From Moesziomyces globuligerus (lineage: Eukaryota; Basidiomycota; Ustilaginomycetes; Ustilaginales; Ustilaginaceae), in assembly GCA_030849465.1 (NCBI GenBank), contig JARVLF010000015.1, positions 1-64,000 on the forward strand: a DNA stretch of 64,000 nucleotides, given 5' to 3'. The position numbers and the translations under genes were made by a program. The notes under the pieces are model-generated. The model ran no database searches and was not told the DNA's origin. It saw nothing but the letters and a program-made list of their open reading frames with translations. Shown one piece after another: positions 51,922 through 61,536 of this stretch (its first letter is position 1; every line of letters starts with the position of its first letter).

Positions 51922-53505
51922 ATGGCTCAACCCTACTTCGGCGGCGGAGCCGGCTATCCGCCTCCCCAGCAGCCCCCGCAAATGCAGCAGCCCGGCTCGT
52001 ACGGCCCCGGCTCCTACCAGGGTCAGCCCAACGGCGCACAGAACCAGTACTACAACGGTCAGCAGCCGCCTCCCCAGCACTACCACGGCGGCGATTACAA
52101 GCAGCCCCTCAAGCCCGACGGCTTCCAGGGCGAGCGTCTCCAGCCCAAGCCCAAGTTCAACGATCCCATCTTCCTCGTCCTCTTCCTCCTCGTCTTTGGC
52201 GGATTCATCGCCCTCTCCGTCATCTGCCTCCGCGGTTACTCCTCCTCCGACGTCTCGGCCAACATCGGCCAGGCAAACGTCGTCGGCCGCACCCTCAACG
52301 GCCACACCGCCATCCTCTTCATGATCTGCTGCGCCATCGGCCTCGTCCTCTCCACCGTCTACATCCTCCTCGTACGCACCTTCCCCAAGTTCATCCTCGA
52401 GGCCACCCTCCTCCTCACCACCCTCAGCAACGTCGCCTTCTGCGTCTACCTCTGGATCCGCGGCAACACCGCCGCAGCCATCATCTTCACCATCTTCGCC
52501 GTCTTCAGCGTCATCGCCTACTTCTTCATGCGCAAACGCATCCCCCTCGCAAAACTCCTCCTCGTCACCATCATCCGCACCGCAAACGAGTACAAGAGCG
52601 TCTACGTCGTCGCACTCTCCGGCCTCGTCGTAGAGACCGCTTTCAGCGCCTGGACCAGCTGGGTCGTCGTAGCCACCTACCAACGCTTCGAACCCTCCGG
52701 CCAGGCAGCCGGCAGCAGCTCCAGCAACGCCTCCGTCATCGGCCTCATGGTCTTCATCGTATTCGCCTACTACTGGATCTCCGAGGTCATCAAAAACGTC
52801 GCCTTCACCACCGTCGCGGGCATCTTTGGCACCGCCTACTACAACGCCACCAAGGTCTCCCACGCCGCCTGGGGCGCCTTCCGCCGCTCCATGACCTACA
52901 GCCTCGGCTCCATCTGCTTCGGCTCCCTCATCGTCGCCCTCCTCGACCTCCTCCGCGCTCTCCTCAACCTCCTCCAGAGCCAGGCCGCCTCCGACGGCGA
53001 CCTCGTCGGCTCCATCCTCGCCTGCGTCGCCTCGTGCTGCGTCGCCTGCGTCCAGGGCCTCGTCGAGTTCTTCAACCGCTACGCCTACATCAACATTGCG
53101 CTCTACGGCAACAGCTACATCCGCGCCGCAAAGGAGACCTGGTCGCTCCTCGCCGACCGCGGCATCGACGCCGTCATCAACGACAGCCTCGTCAACATCG
53201 TCTTCAACTGCGGCGCCTTCATCATCGGCCTCCTCACCGCCCTCTTCGCCTTCATCTACGAGCAAAAGACCAACCCGCAGTACCTCCAGAACGACTCGGG
53301 CTACTACTCGATCATCCTCCTCGTCGCCTTTGGCCTCGGCTTCAACATCGCCCTCAGCGTCGGCGCAGGCAGCATCGCCTCGGGCGTCAGCACCTACTTT
53401 GTCGCCCTCGCCGAGGACCCCTACGTCCTCCAGGGCAAGAACCCCGAGCTCTTTGAGATGATCCGCCAGCAGTACCCGCGCGTCATCCAGGGCGTTCACA
53501 ACTGA
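51922..53505 (+). CDS. PNS1: Choline-transporter-like protein (Pns1/CTL, SLC44 family)
   Basis: Intronless, 527 residues. A Pro/Gln/Gly-rich cytosolic N-terminus (1-75) is followed by about ten membrane helices, starting PIFLVLFLLVFGGFIALSV. The C-terminal half holds the CTL family region: GSICFGSLIVALLDLLRALL, CVACVQGLVEFFNRYAYINI and SYIRAAKETWSLL, the last of which is the most conserved stretch of the family. Yeast Pns1 is a plasma-membrane protein without a settled substrate; animal relatives carry choline and related amines. Codon use is strongly biased to C-ending codons, which opens an equally long frame on the other strand that I do not accept. Confidence 0.93.
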   Translation: MAQPYFGGGAGYPPPQQPPQMQQPGSYGPGSYQGQPNGAQNQYYNGQQPPPQHYHGGDYKQPLKPDGFQGERLQPKPKFNDPIFLVLFLLVFGGFIALSVICLRGYSSSDVSANIGQANVVGRTLNGHTAILFMICCAIGLVLSTVYILLVRTFPKFILEATLLLTTLSNVAFCVYLWIRGNTAAAIIFTIFAVFSVIAYFFMRKRIPLAKLLLVTIIRTANEYKSVYVVALSGLVVETAFSAWTSWVVVATYQRFEPSGQAAGSSSSNASVIGLMVFIVFAYYWISEVIKNVAFTTVAGIFGTAYYNATKVSHAAWGAFRRSMTYSLGSICFGSLIVALLDLLRALLNLLQSQAASDGDLVGSILACVASCCVACVQGLVEFFNRYAYINIALYGNSYIRAAKETWSLLADRGIDAVINDSLVNIVFNCGAFIIGLLTALFAFIYEQKTNPQYLQNDSGYYSIILLVAFGLGFNIALSVGAGSIASGVSTYFVALAEDPYVLQGKNPELFEMIRQQYPRVIQGVHN

Positions 53506-53650
53506 TCCTTGGCATCGTCATTCACCCCTTGACACCACTTTGTTTCACGTTTCGATAATACCCGTCGCTTTCTTCCTCGCCTTTTGTGCAATATGAGGTT
53601 GGTCTGTCTACGGGGAGAACGAGCGACCCGGATCGAGGACGGAAGCGAGC

Positions 53651-55914
53651 TCAAAGCTTGGCCTGCGCACTTGGCGAGGCTGCGCTTCTGGACTGCTTGA
53701 TAATGTGGACCTTGTGGCCCTTGGTGGCCGCGATGTCTTTGCGCAGCAGTTTGCCCGTGGGATTACGGGGCGCCGATTCGGCAAACAGATAGGTGCTGGG
53801 CCACTTGTAGTAGGCAGTCTTGTCGCCGACCCAGGTGTGGAGTCGCATGGCGAGCTCGTGCATTTCCGATTCCTCGGTGAGGATCCTCTTGTCCTTGGGC
53901 ACCACGAGCAGCAGCACGTGTTCCTCGGCGGTCGAGGCGTCCTTGATGTAGCCCGTGGCGGCGGCGTCGACGAGCTCGGGATGCGTGGCGAACAGATCGT
54001 CCAGCTCGGCGGGCGGCACTTGGAATCCCTTGACCTTGATCAGCTCCTTGGTGCGGCCCGTGATCCAGAGCCGACCGTTGGCGTCCAGACAGCCCTCGTC
54101 GCCCGAGCGATACCAACCATCTTCGGTGAAGGCGCCCTTGGTCAGTTCTGCATCGAGTGCCGAGTGGGTTTCGGACGACAGCCCTGAGAAGTAGCCGGAC
54201 ATGACGGCAGGTGCACGGATGAGCACCTCGCCCACCAGCTCGGGATCGAGCGGGGCGCGCTCGCCGCGCGCGCGCGCTTTGCGCGACATGGCCCGGATCT
54301 CTTCGCGCCTCTGCTCGATCTGCTCTCGGTTGGTACCGGGCAAGGGTCGGATCTGAAGCTCGGTGTTGGGCACGGGCATGCCCACGCTTCCAAGCTCATC
54401 GCGCGGGCCGCCTGCATCGGCGTCCAGCCCTGAGCCGGCGGTCTGGGCGGTGGAGCAGGTCTCTGTGGTGCCGTAGCCGAGGTGGATGTACTTGCCCGTA
54501 CGCTCGTACACCTTGCGGACCACCTCGACGGGGACGGGAGCGCCGCCGGTGAGGAAGGCGGCGATGCTGGACAAGTCGATGTCCTTGCTCTGCGGCGACG
54601 CCGGATCGAGGTGCGGGCAGGAGCGCAGCGCCACGGCCACAGCAGGCGCAATGTGGCTGAACGTGGCGCGGTAGCGCGTCACCAAGCGGAGGTAGTAGCC
54701 CAGGTCGAACTTGGGCGTGGCAGGGATGATGAGCGTAGTGCCAAACGCTACGGTGGGTAGCAGCACGGTTGCCAGACTGTCCATAGAGTGACAAGAGCGA
54801 ATCGGATCAGCATTCAAGGGCCGCGCAAAGAGGAGAAGAGTCGAGAAGAGACTTACCCGTACACATGGTACCATGGTGCGAGGGTGATCCAACGCTCGCC
54901 GCCGCCATTGGAACCGCGAGACGGGCCGCTGAAATGCGGATTGGAGTCCCAGATGCCGAGGGTGTTGCTGACGAGGGCGCGGTGGCTGATGAGGACGCCC
55001 TTGCTCTGGCCGGTGGTGCCGCTGGACCAGAGGACGAAGGCGATGCGCCTCTGCTGCTCCTCGGGCGTCATGGGTGCTGGTTGGAAGGCAGGTCTGTCGA
55101 GGGTGGCGATGCTGCCTTCGGCCTTGGATCCGGGGGGAGGGAGGAGGAGATTTGTCCAGTCGCGGGGGTCGGTGGCGGAGGCGACGCCGTTACGGTCGAC
55201 GTTGGTGCCGTAGTAATCCATGCCGGAGGAGATGTCGACGGTCCAGACGCGACGACGGCGGAAGGGGATCTGGTTGCTCTTTTCGAGACGCGCCGCCTTG
55301 GCCTGGTCCCAGTCGCGCGCGAGCTCAGCCGCCCAAGCGCGGATGTCGTTGGCCTTTAGCTGGCCCAGATCGGATGGAGGGCTGTCGAGGAGAAGCTGGA
55401 GGGCCTTGCGGAGGGGCAGCTCGCCCTCTGCGCCGACGGTGGTGAAGAGGAGCTGGGGTCGAGCCTTTGCGAGGATGTAGGCGAGCTCGCGAGGGCTGAG
55501 GTAGGTGGAGATGGGGCAGACGGTGAGGTTGGCGGCGACGGTGCCGAGGGCGACGAGGGGCCAGACCATGCCGTTGGGGATGTGGAGGAGGACGGTGGTG
55601 CGGGGCGCATGGATGGGTTCCAAGGGTCGATGCGGCGCGGGGACAAAAGCGGGGGCAGCGCCGGTGAGCGCGTGGAGGGAGCGTGCGAGACGCAAGCTGT
55701 CCGCCTTCAGCCTTGCCCAGCTGAGCTGTGCGCCGGTGCCATCGTGGACGAGGATGGGACGATGCTGTGGGATGAGGGCGGCATCGTAGGTGTGGTCGGG
55801 GTATTCTGTCTCGAAGCGGTTGGGATGGTTCTGGAGAGGGTTGCTGAAGAGAAACGTGTGCAGATTCTGGTCTTGTGGGAAGGCGACGTTGAGGCCGGTG
55901 ACAGAGGTAGGCAT
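53651..55914 (-). CDS. Peroxisomal AMP-forming acyl-CoA ligase (4-coumarate-CoA ligase-like)
   Basis: Exons 55914-54857 and 54776-53651 (minus strand, GTAAGT...GGACAG, phase 2) give 727 residues. The ANL-superfamily motifs are in order: P-loop WSSGTTGQSKGV near 297, APWYHVYG at the splice, YGTTET near 470, the hinge region RSGDEGCLDANGRLWITGR near 610 and the catalytic Lys in PTGKLLRKD near 700. The protein ends in AKL, a consensus type 1 peroxisomal targeting signal. It likely activates a fatty acid or aromatic acid to its CoA ester inside peroxisomes. The residue range after the N-terminus is longer than plant 4CL (about 550) because of inserts around 170-270 and 400-500. Confidence 0.88.
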
Positions 55915-57297
55915 GATGGCGCAAGAAGGGGTGGGCGAGAGGGGGGACGGACGAGCCTAGTTAGCTAGAGGCGGTCGAGAAGGGAAGCGACGGTGTGTTG
56001 CTTTTAAGCAAGGGCCGCGAAGGATGGACGACGTTTGAGGTCCGGCCCAGCGCACACGCGCTACTGGACCGAGCTGAGCCGAGCCATGGCAGCCAAGCGT
56101 CGAAGCCGTCAGCCGAGAGCGCGTCCGACTCTGCGTGGATGGGTGCCGCGATTCCCGGAAGCTGGTCGTAGGCGTCCTGCGCATCTGGACACGGAGTCTG
56201 CCATGTGACAGCCCCATCGAATGCCTCTTTCATCTGACCCAAAGCCAAAGGGCGAATCGAGTTGCAGCGTCGAACGGCAGAGTGTGGGGTTGGGTCGTGC
56301 CGTGCCATGCCGTGCCATGCCAACCCCACAGGGTCCCGAAATGTTGCCGGATTGGCTTTATCGGCCGTCGGGCGCAAGTCGTCGCGTCGCCATCCGCGCG
56401 AGAATCCGCACATCTGCGCCAACACTCGGCCGGGTCGAGCCGGCCATGCGGTCGAGCCGAGGCTGTCAGTGATCCTAACCTAACAGCCCGCTATCCCGGC
56501 GACTTTGAGACCCCGAGTCAGACTCTGTTGCTTTGCTTTGCGCTCGGCAGACGGCCAAGTTTCGCGGCAGGCAGCATTGCATCAAGGCGGTGCTTACAGT
56601 ATCAGCCCCCCCAAAACTCACGGCCAAGGCTGCACACAGTACAACTCGTCGAGCTGCATCCTCACGGGCAACGCCCAGCTGGCAATCAGGCTTGAGCCAC
56701 AGCGAGGAGCGATGGGTAGATCCCTCATCCGGGCCCACCTGTGCTGGAAAATTGATCGCAACCGACGACGGGTCAGGCGCTGGCGCGGTCCGAGACGTGT
56801 GACAGGTCAGACGTGAGTATGCACAGCGCTGCGCTGCAGATGCTGCATTACCGCATCGCCTGCCTCGACTCTCTACGGACATGGTATCCTTGCGCACGGC
56901 GACCGTGACTGCAACGTTACACGAACCCTGGGAAAAGCATCGCCGTCATGTCCACAACTTCAGCTTGCCCGTTTGGACAGCGCCCAACCTCAAGTCGGTC
57001 CAAAAATGCTCCTGCCCAGGGTTTCAGGCGCGCAGCCTCGCAGCGGCTTGCCGCCATCAAGCGAGCACGAAAAACCGCATGGCCTCTCGCTCGGAAGCCG
57101 GTGGCGATCTTGGCAACCCCTCCTCGCCTCCAACCCGGCTTGCCACGGCTTGCCGGCCACCCAAGGACCATGGCCGCGCGCCGCACCTGTCACACCTTCA
57201 CGCACACCTCTACCTCGCTCCGACCTGATCGCTTCCCCCTTGTTCCTCTTGGCGCTGGACGCAAACCTCGACCGATTCCATAGACCTGGCCGGAACC
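55915..57297. other. Intergenic region
   Basis: 1.4 kb between the divergent acyl-CoA ligase and the GPI-type secreted protein genes. A short tandem ccatgccgtg run lies near 56296-56321 (gtgccgtgccatgccgtgccatgcc). Frames here are short and unconvincing. No supported gene. Confidence 0.55.
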
Positions 57298-57306
57298 TCC
57301 TTATAA
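57298..57306 (+). promoter_or_regulatory. TATA box of the GPI-type secreted protein gene
   Basis: ccttataagc about 55-63 nt upstream of the ATG at 57361. Confidence 0.5.
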
Positions 57307-57360
57307 GCTCGAAACAATCGTGACGCCTGGTGCGCACACCAACTCGCCTCCAACACGACC

Positions 57361-58242
57361 ATGAAGCTTTCCTCAGCACTCTCGAGCCTGGCGCTCGCAA
57401 GCGTTTTCGTCTCGTCCTGGACCAACGCGCTGCCATCAGCCATGCTCCGACGTCAGAGCGAAGCGCAAGGCTACTACAGCCCATTCACCAACGGCGGCTC
57501 CATGCTCACCGGTAACACGGCTTCTGGCCTCGGCGAGCCGCTCAACGTCATTGTCTCCGGCCAGTCCGACAGCGGCGTGCTCAGCCAGGCCGGCTTCGAA
57601 GAGTTCTCGCGCGCCTTCTTCTTCTCGCCCGGCAGCTGCCTCAACATCAGCCAGGGCGGCTACCAAACCGCCAACCTCGGCGACGGAAACGCTGCCAAGC
57701 CCCAGACCAACATCATGCGCTACAACTTTAAGCAGGGCGACGGAGGCACCTGCCTCCAGTCGCTCAAGGGCGGCAACCACTTTCGCTACTGGATCCAGAA
57801 CGGCACCTCGGCCAACTCGGGCGCCATCTTCATCGCCGCCAGCGTCGAGCTCAACGCCACCCTAAACCACATGATCGCGCCCAACGGCTACGACGACGGA
57901 CGCGACCAGCTCGTAGCCAGCGCCACCGCCGGCACGCTCACCAGTCCAGGTGGCTTCCAGTACACGGTCGCGCGCCAGTCCACCCAGCTGCTCAGCGGCC
58001 TCTCCGCCAGCCAGATCAACCACGGCATCGGCGTCGACGGCAACGTCCAAGTCCTCACCGTCCGCATCACCAAGAACGGCACCATCGGCGCAGGCCGCAC
58101 CACCACCGCCGCCAGCGGCGGCTCCACCAGCACACCACAGCAGGGTGGCGCCGGCGCCACCCTCACCCTCGATCGCCGTACGTTGGGTGTCGCTGCTGTG
58201 CTTGCCGTGGCAGTCTCTTCAGGCCTCTCGCTGGTCCTTTAG
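57361..58242 (+). CDS. Secreted, probably GPI-anchored cell-surface protein
   Basis: Intronless, 293 residues. A signal peptide (MKLSSALSSLALASVFVSS) is followed by a possible Kex2-like site (RR at 30-31). The mature domain (about 35-235) has two cysteines (SPGSCLNIS and GGTCLQSL) and several NxS/T sites. A Gly/Ser/Thr-rich linker (about 240-265) and a C-terminal hydrophobic tail (LGVAAVLAVAVSSGLSLVL) preceded by small residues are typical of GPI anchoring. I recall similar fungal secreted proteins without known activity and do not name a family. Confidence 0.82.
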   Translation: MKLSSALSSLALASVFVSSWTNALPSAMLRRQSEAQGYYSPFTNGGSMLTGNTASGLGEPLNVIVSGQSDSGVLSQAGFEEFSRAFFFSPGSCLNISQGGYQTANLGDGNAAKPQTNIMRYNFKQGDGGTCLQSLKGGNHFRYWIQNGTSANSGAIFIAASVELNATLNHMIAPNGYDDGRDQLVASATAGTLTSPGGFQYTVARQSTQLLSGLSASQINHGIGVDGNVQVLTVRITKNGTIGAGRTTTAASGGSTSTPQQGGAGATLTLDRRTLGVAAVLAVAVSSGLSLVL

Positions 58243-58509
58243 ATGCAGGAATCCTCTTGGAATCGGACAATTGCTTCATGCTGCGTTCATGCTGTGTTGA
58301 CTGTATGTGCTCAGGTGAGCGTCGGGGCTAGGGTTTACCAGCTTGGTGTGACATCGTTATGAAATCCGTGTTCCGCTCTAAAGCCCGAGAAAAAAAAACT
58401 TGGCCAGGCCTCCACTTTGTGCCTTCCTTGTTCCTCCTGCAGGCTCGACCTGCTTCTTTCTTCCACACGCTCACCACCTCCCCCCTCTTCTCCTCATCCC
58501 GCTGTACCA

Positions 58510-59085
58510 ATGTCACTTCGCACACCACTTTCACAACTGGCACACAGTGTCGCGTCCACCAGTCGGCAAACGCTGTCACGCCGCGTTGCGCTCGGCCCGC
58601 AGCCACGGTCGCTGCTGCCTCCACTTGCTCGCTCCCAAGTGCTGCCGCAACGATCCTTTGGCTGGTCCGCATCTCTCCGCAACGATCGCTCGCGCACCGA
58701 AACTTTCATCCCGGAAACATCACCTCAGAGCGCCGATGTCGATGCGGCCGAAGAAGCGAGCTCGGTGCCCGTGACGGGCGAACGCACGCCCATCGGCCAG
58801 ATCGAGCAGCGCCTCGCCATCACCTTCACCTGCACCGTCGACGAGTGCGGCCACCGCAGCACCCACGAGTTCTCCAAACGCTCCTACACAAAGGGCATCG
58901 TCATCGTGCAGTGCCCCGGCTGCAAGAACCGCCACCTCATCGCAGACAACCTCTCCTGGTTCACCGAGTCCGAAAGCGAACCCCGCACCATCGAACAGAT
59001 CATCGAAGCAAAGGGCGGCAAGGTCCGCAGAGGCACGGTAGGCGCCGATGGACTCACAGGAGAGACGCTCGAGATTCTGTCGTAG
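58510..59085 (+). CDS. ZIM17: Mitochondrial Hsp70-escort zinc finger protein (Zim17/Tim15/DNLZ)
   Basis: From the ATG at 58510 (191 residues); an in-frame start 31 codons upstream would hide the presequence. The Arg/Ser/Leu-rich N-terminus (1-60, including QRSFGWSAS) is a mitochondrial targeting sequence. The DNL zinc finger at about 105-145 reads CTVDECGHRSTHEFSKRSY, then IVIVQCPGCKNRHLIADNLSWF. The first cysteine pair is C-x4-C instead of the family's usual C-x2-C; the second is C-x2-C. The protein keeps mitochondrial Hsp70 soluble and supports protein import and Fe-S biogenesis. Confidence 0.93.
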   Translation: MSLRTPLSQLAHSVASTSRQTLSRRVALGPQPRSLLPPLARSQVLPQRSFGWSASLRNDRSRTETFIPETSPQSADVDAAEEASSVPVTGERTPIGQIEQRLAITFTCTVDECGHRSTHEFSKRSYTKGIVIVQCPGCKNRHLIADNLSWFTESESEPRTIEQIIEAKGGKVRRGTVGADGLTGETLEILS

Positions 59086-59218
59086 AAAGCCGCTTAGCGA
59101 TTAGACAATTCACCATCCCCAACCTGCTGCGCTTGAAGAGCACACGAAACACACAGCACGCAGCGTTTGGATCGCACAGTTTGGCAGCATGGTCTGGATC
59201 TAGCATTGCACAGGCAGT

Positions 59219-60946
59219 CTAGGCGGTGTCGGCGTGCAGCTTGCGCGCGACGGCGATCGTCTTTTCCTCATGCAGCCGGGCACCGACCACCTGGAGGCAC
59301 ACGGGGAGGCCGTGCAGCTCGTCGGCGCTGTACTGCGCCCACACCTTGCGCTCCGCTTCGGACTTGGGCTCGAAGCCTGCGTCGGCCTGGTCGAGCTGCT
59401 TGTCGACGGCGACGTTCTGCATGGGGAAGACGACGGCAGGCATGTCCATGAGGTTCCAGCAGCCCGTGTAGAAGATGTGGTGGTAGGCGTCGTGCGTCGT
59501 CGAGCATTCGGCAGCCACGGGCGAGACGAGCGCGTCAAAGTGACCGCCACCCACGAGCGAGCGCATGCGCTCCAGCAGCTCGGCTGCCCATGCCGTGCGC
59601 TTGGCCTGCACCTTCCACAGCTCGGCGACCGACTTGCTCCAGTCGGCGTTGGTCTCGGCCAGACCCTCGACCCACTCCTCGTGCTCGCCCGACGCCTCCA
59701 TCAGCGAGTGCACCGTCGCACCGCCCTCGGCCCGGAAGAAGGCCTCGATGAAGCTGAGTCCGCGCGCAAACAGCTCGGCGTCCGACGCCGATTTGGATGC
59801 ATCCCACTCCACCACCTTGTGACCAGCCGCACGCAGCTTGGCCACAGCTGACTTGAGCGCACGCTGCAACGGCGGCGTAGGCGCTACGATGCCGTTGTTG
59901 GTGAGCACCAGCAGGGTGAGCGAGGCGGGCAGCGATGATGTCGCGACTGGCGTCCACGGCATGGGCACGCACTTGGGGTCCACGTGCCACGGCTCGGTGT
60001 CCACCACGGCCTTGGCGTAGATCTCGAGGCCTTCGGGCTCGTTGCACATGGGTCCGTTGATCGACATGACCGCCTCCTGACCCGCCAGTCCGCTGCGGCA
60101 CTTGGCCGTAGGGAAACGGCCGAACGACGGCTTGAGGCCCCAGAGGCCGGTGAAGGAGCAGGGGATGCGGATGCTGCCGCCGATGTCGGTGCCCACGCCG
60201 AGCGGCGAGCCGCGCAGGGCGAGCAGCGCCGACTCGCCGCCCGAGCTGCCACCGGGCGTGATGCGCGTGTTGAAGGGGTTGAGCGTGCGGCCGTTGGCGT
60301 TGCTCACGGTCTCGGCGATCATCATGGCGGTGGGCGTGGCGGTCTTGCAGTACAGCACCGCACCCTGCTCGCGCAGCAACGTGACGAGCGTCGAGTCGTG
60401 GTCGGCTGCATCGTCGATCCACGTGACAAAGCCGAGGTTCGAGTCCTTACCCTTAAGGTTAAAGTTGTCCTTCAGACTCACGGGCAGGCCGGCAAGGGGA
60501 CCGGCCGGCTTGCCAGTCGCTGCAGCTTGACGGTCGAGCTCCTTGGCGGCGGCGATGGCCTCGTCGAAGAAGATCTCGGTGAGGCAGTTGGTGAGCTGGT
60601 GTGCGATAGCAGCGCGCTTGCAGAAGGCGGTGGTCACTGCCTCGGACGACCAGGTACGCGCCTGGAGCTTGGCCAGGACGTCGGCGACGGGAGATTCGGT
60701 GATGGCGAGCTCGTCGGGAGTGAGAATGCCGCATGCCGCTGGGATGGAGCGCAGATCGGCGCCGCTGGTGTGGTTGGCGGTGGCGAGCACCTCGGACGAG
60801 AGGCGCCAGTCGGCGGGGATCTGGTCGAGCTTCGCCTGTTGCTTGGCTGCGGCGATCTGCTTCCACGAGGTGGAGGAGGACGACGACATCTTGGTGGTGG
60901 TGGCGTTGTTGATGGCTGCACTTGCGGTGGCGACGGCGGCAGGCAT
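59219..60946 (-). CDS. Fungal amidase (amidase-signature family)
   Basis: Intronless, 575 residues; an ATG at residue 20 is another plausible start. The amidase signature triad is visible: catalytic Lys in PVSLKDNFN near 155, the cis-Ser in GGSSGGESALLALRG near 232 and the nucleophile Ser in GTDIGGSIRIP near 252. The signature class hydrolyses carbon-nitrogen bonds of amides. The protein resembles fungal acetamidase/general amidases more than GatA, with no tRNA-related partner nearby; it lacks a signal peptide, so it is cytosolic. The substrate is unknown. Confidence 0.91.
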   Translation of the reverse strand: MPAAVATASAAINNATTTKMSSSSSTSWKQIAAAKQQAKLDQIPADWRLSSEVLATANHTSGADLRSIPAACGILTPDELAITESPVADVLAKLQARTWSSEAVTTAFCKRAAIAHQLTNCLTEIFFDEAIAAAKELDRQAAATGKPAGPLAGLPVSLKDNFNLKGKDSNLGFVTWIDDAADHDSTLVTLLREQGAVLYCKTATPTAMMIAETVSNANGRTLNPFNTRITPGGSSGGESALLALRGSPLGVGTDIGGSIRIPCSFTGLWGLKPSFGRFPTAKCRSGLAGQEAVMSINGPMCNEPEGLEIYAKAVVDTEPWHVDPKCVPMPWTPVATSSLPASLTLLVLTNNGIVAPTPPLQRALKSAVAKLRAAGHKVVEWDASKSASDAELFARGLSFIEAFFRAEGGATVHSLMEASGEHEEWVEGLAETNADWSKSVAELWKVQAKRTAWAAELLERMRSLVGGGHFDALVSPVAAECSTTHDAYHHIFYTGCWNLMDMPAVVFPMQNVAVDKQLDQADAGFEPKSEAERKVWAQYSADELHGLPVCLQVVGARLHEEKTIAVARKLHADTA

Positions 60947-61536
60947 GGTGGATGTCTTGGAGGTGTGTGATAGGGGAGGGGTTGGCGCAACCGAAGAAAA
61001 CGCCGCGCTTTACAATGCCTTATATGGCTTCATGTATCGCGACGTGCGGGGATGCGGCTGTCGTATAGCCGACGCTGCGCGCGAGACGCCCAGACGAACA
61101 AGCTCTGTGCCGCCCACGCTCTCGGCCAATTGCACAAAGTCACTTATCTGACTGCCGTCCAGCTCAGGGTCTGGTGGGACACCACGGCGGCTCATGTGAC
61201 GCTGGGACCGCTGTCCTACCTCGAGCTGCTGCTGCAGCCACCGGCAGTCTCGGATCTCTCGACCCGCGCCGACAAACGCTGGGCGGACGCCGCGCGCCTT
61301 TTGGCCTCCTTTTGGCCTCCTTTTGGCCTCTTTTTTCCCCGACCAGGTGCGGGTCTAAATCCGACGCAGCTGCCGTCCTAAGTCCGACCACCGTGCACAA
61401 TCTTGACCCAATAACACCGTCACATGTCGGTCCAATCCTATCTCGCAATCAGACAGCTCTATCTTGTTCACAGCTGCGGGGGCGTACATGGCGATGATCT
61501 CAGATTGCTTGCACTTCCAGCGAATTGGGCGCACAT
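60947..61536. other. Intergenic region
   Basis: Between the amidase start and the 3' end of the ATPase gene. A short direct repeat (ccttttggcct, three times) lies at 61297-61331. No supported gene. Confidence 0.6.

Noticed and set aside
51901..53499. A 532-codon minus-strand frame covering the Pns1 gene
   Set aside because: It mirrors the C-ending codon bias of Pns1; its translation is Asp/Glu/Val/Gly-rich filler without domains, while the plus strand gives a clear transporter.
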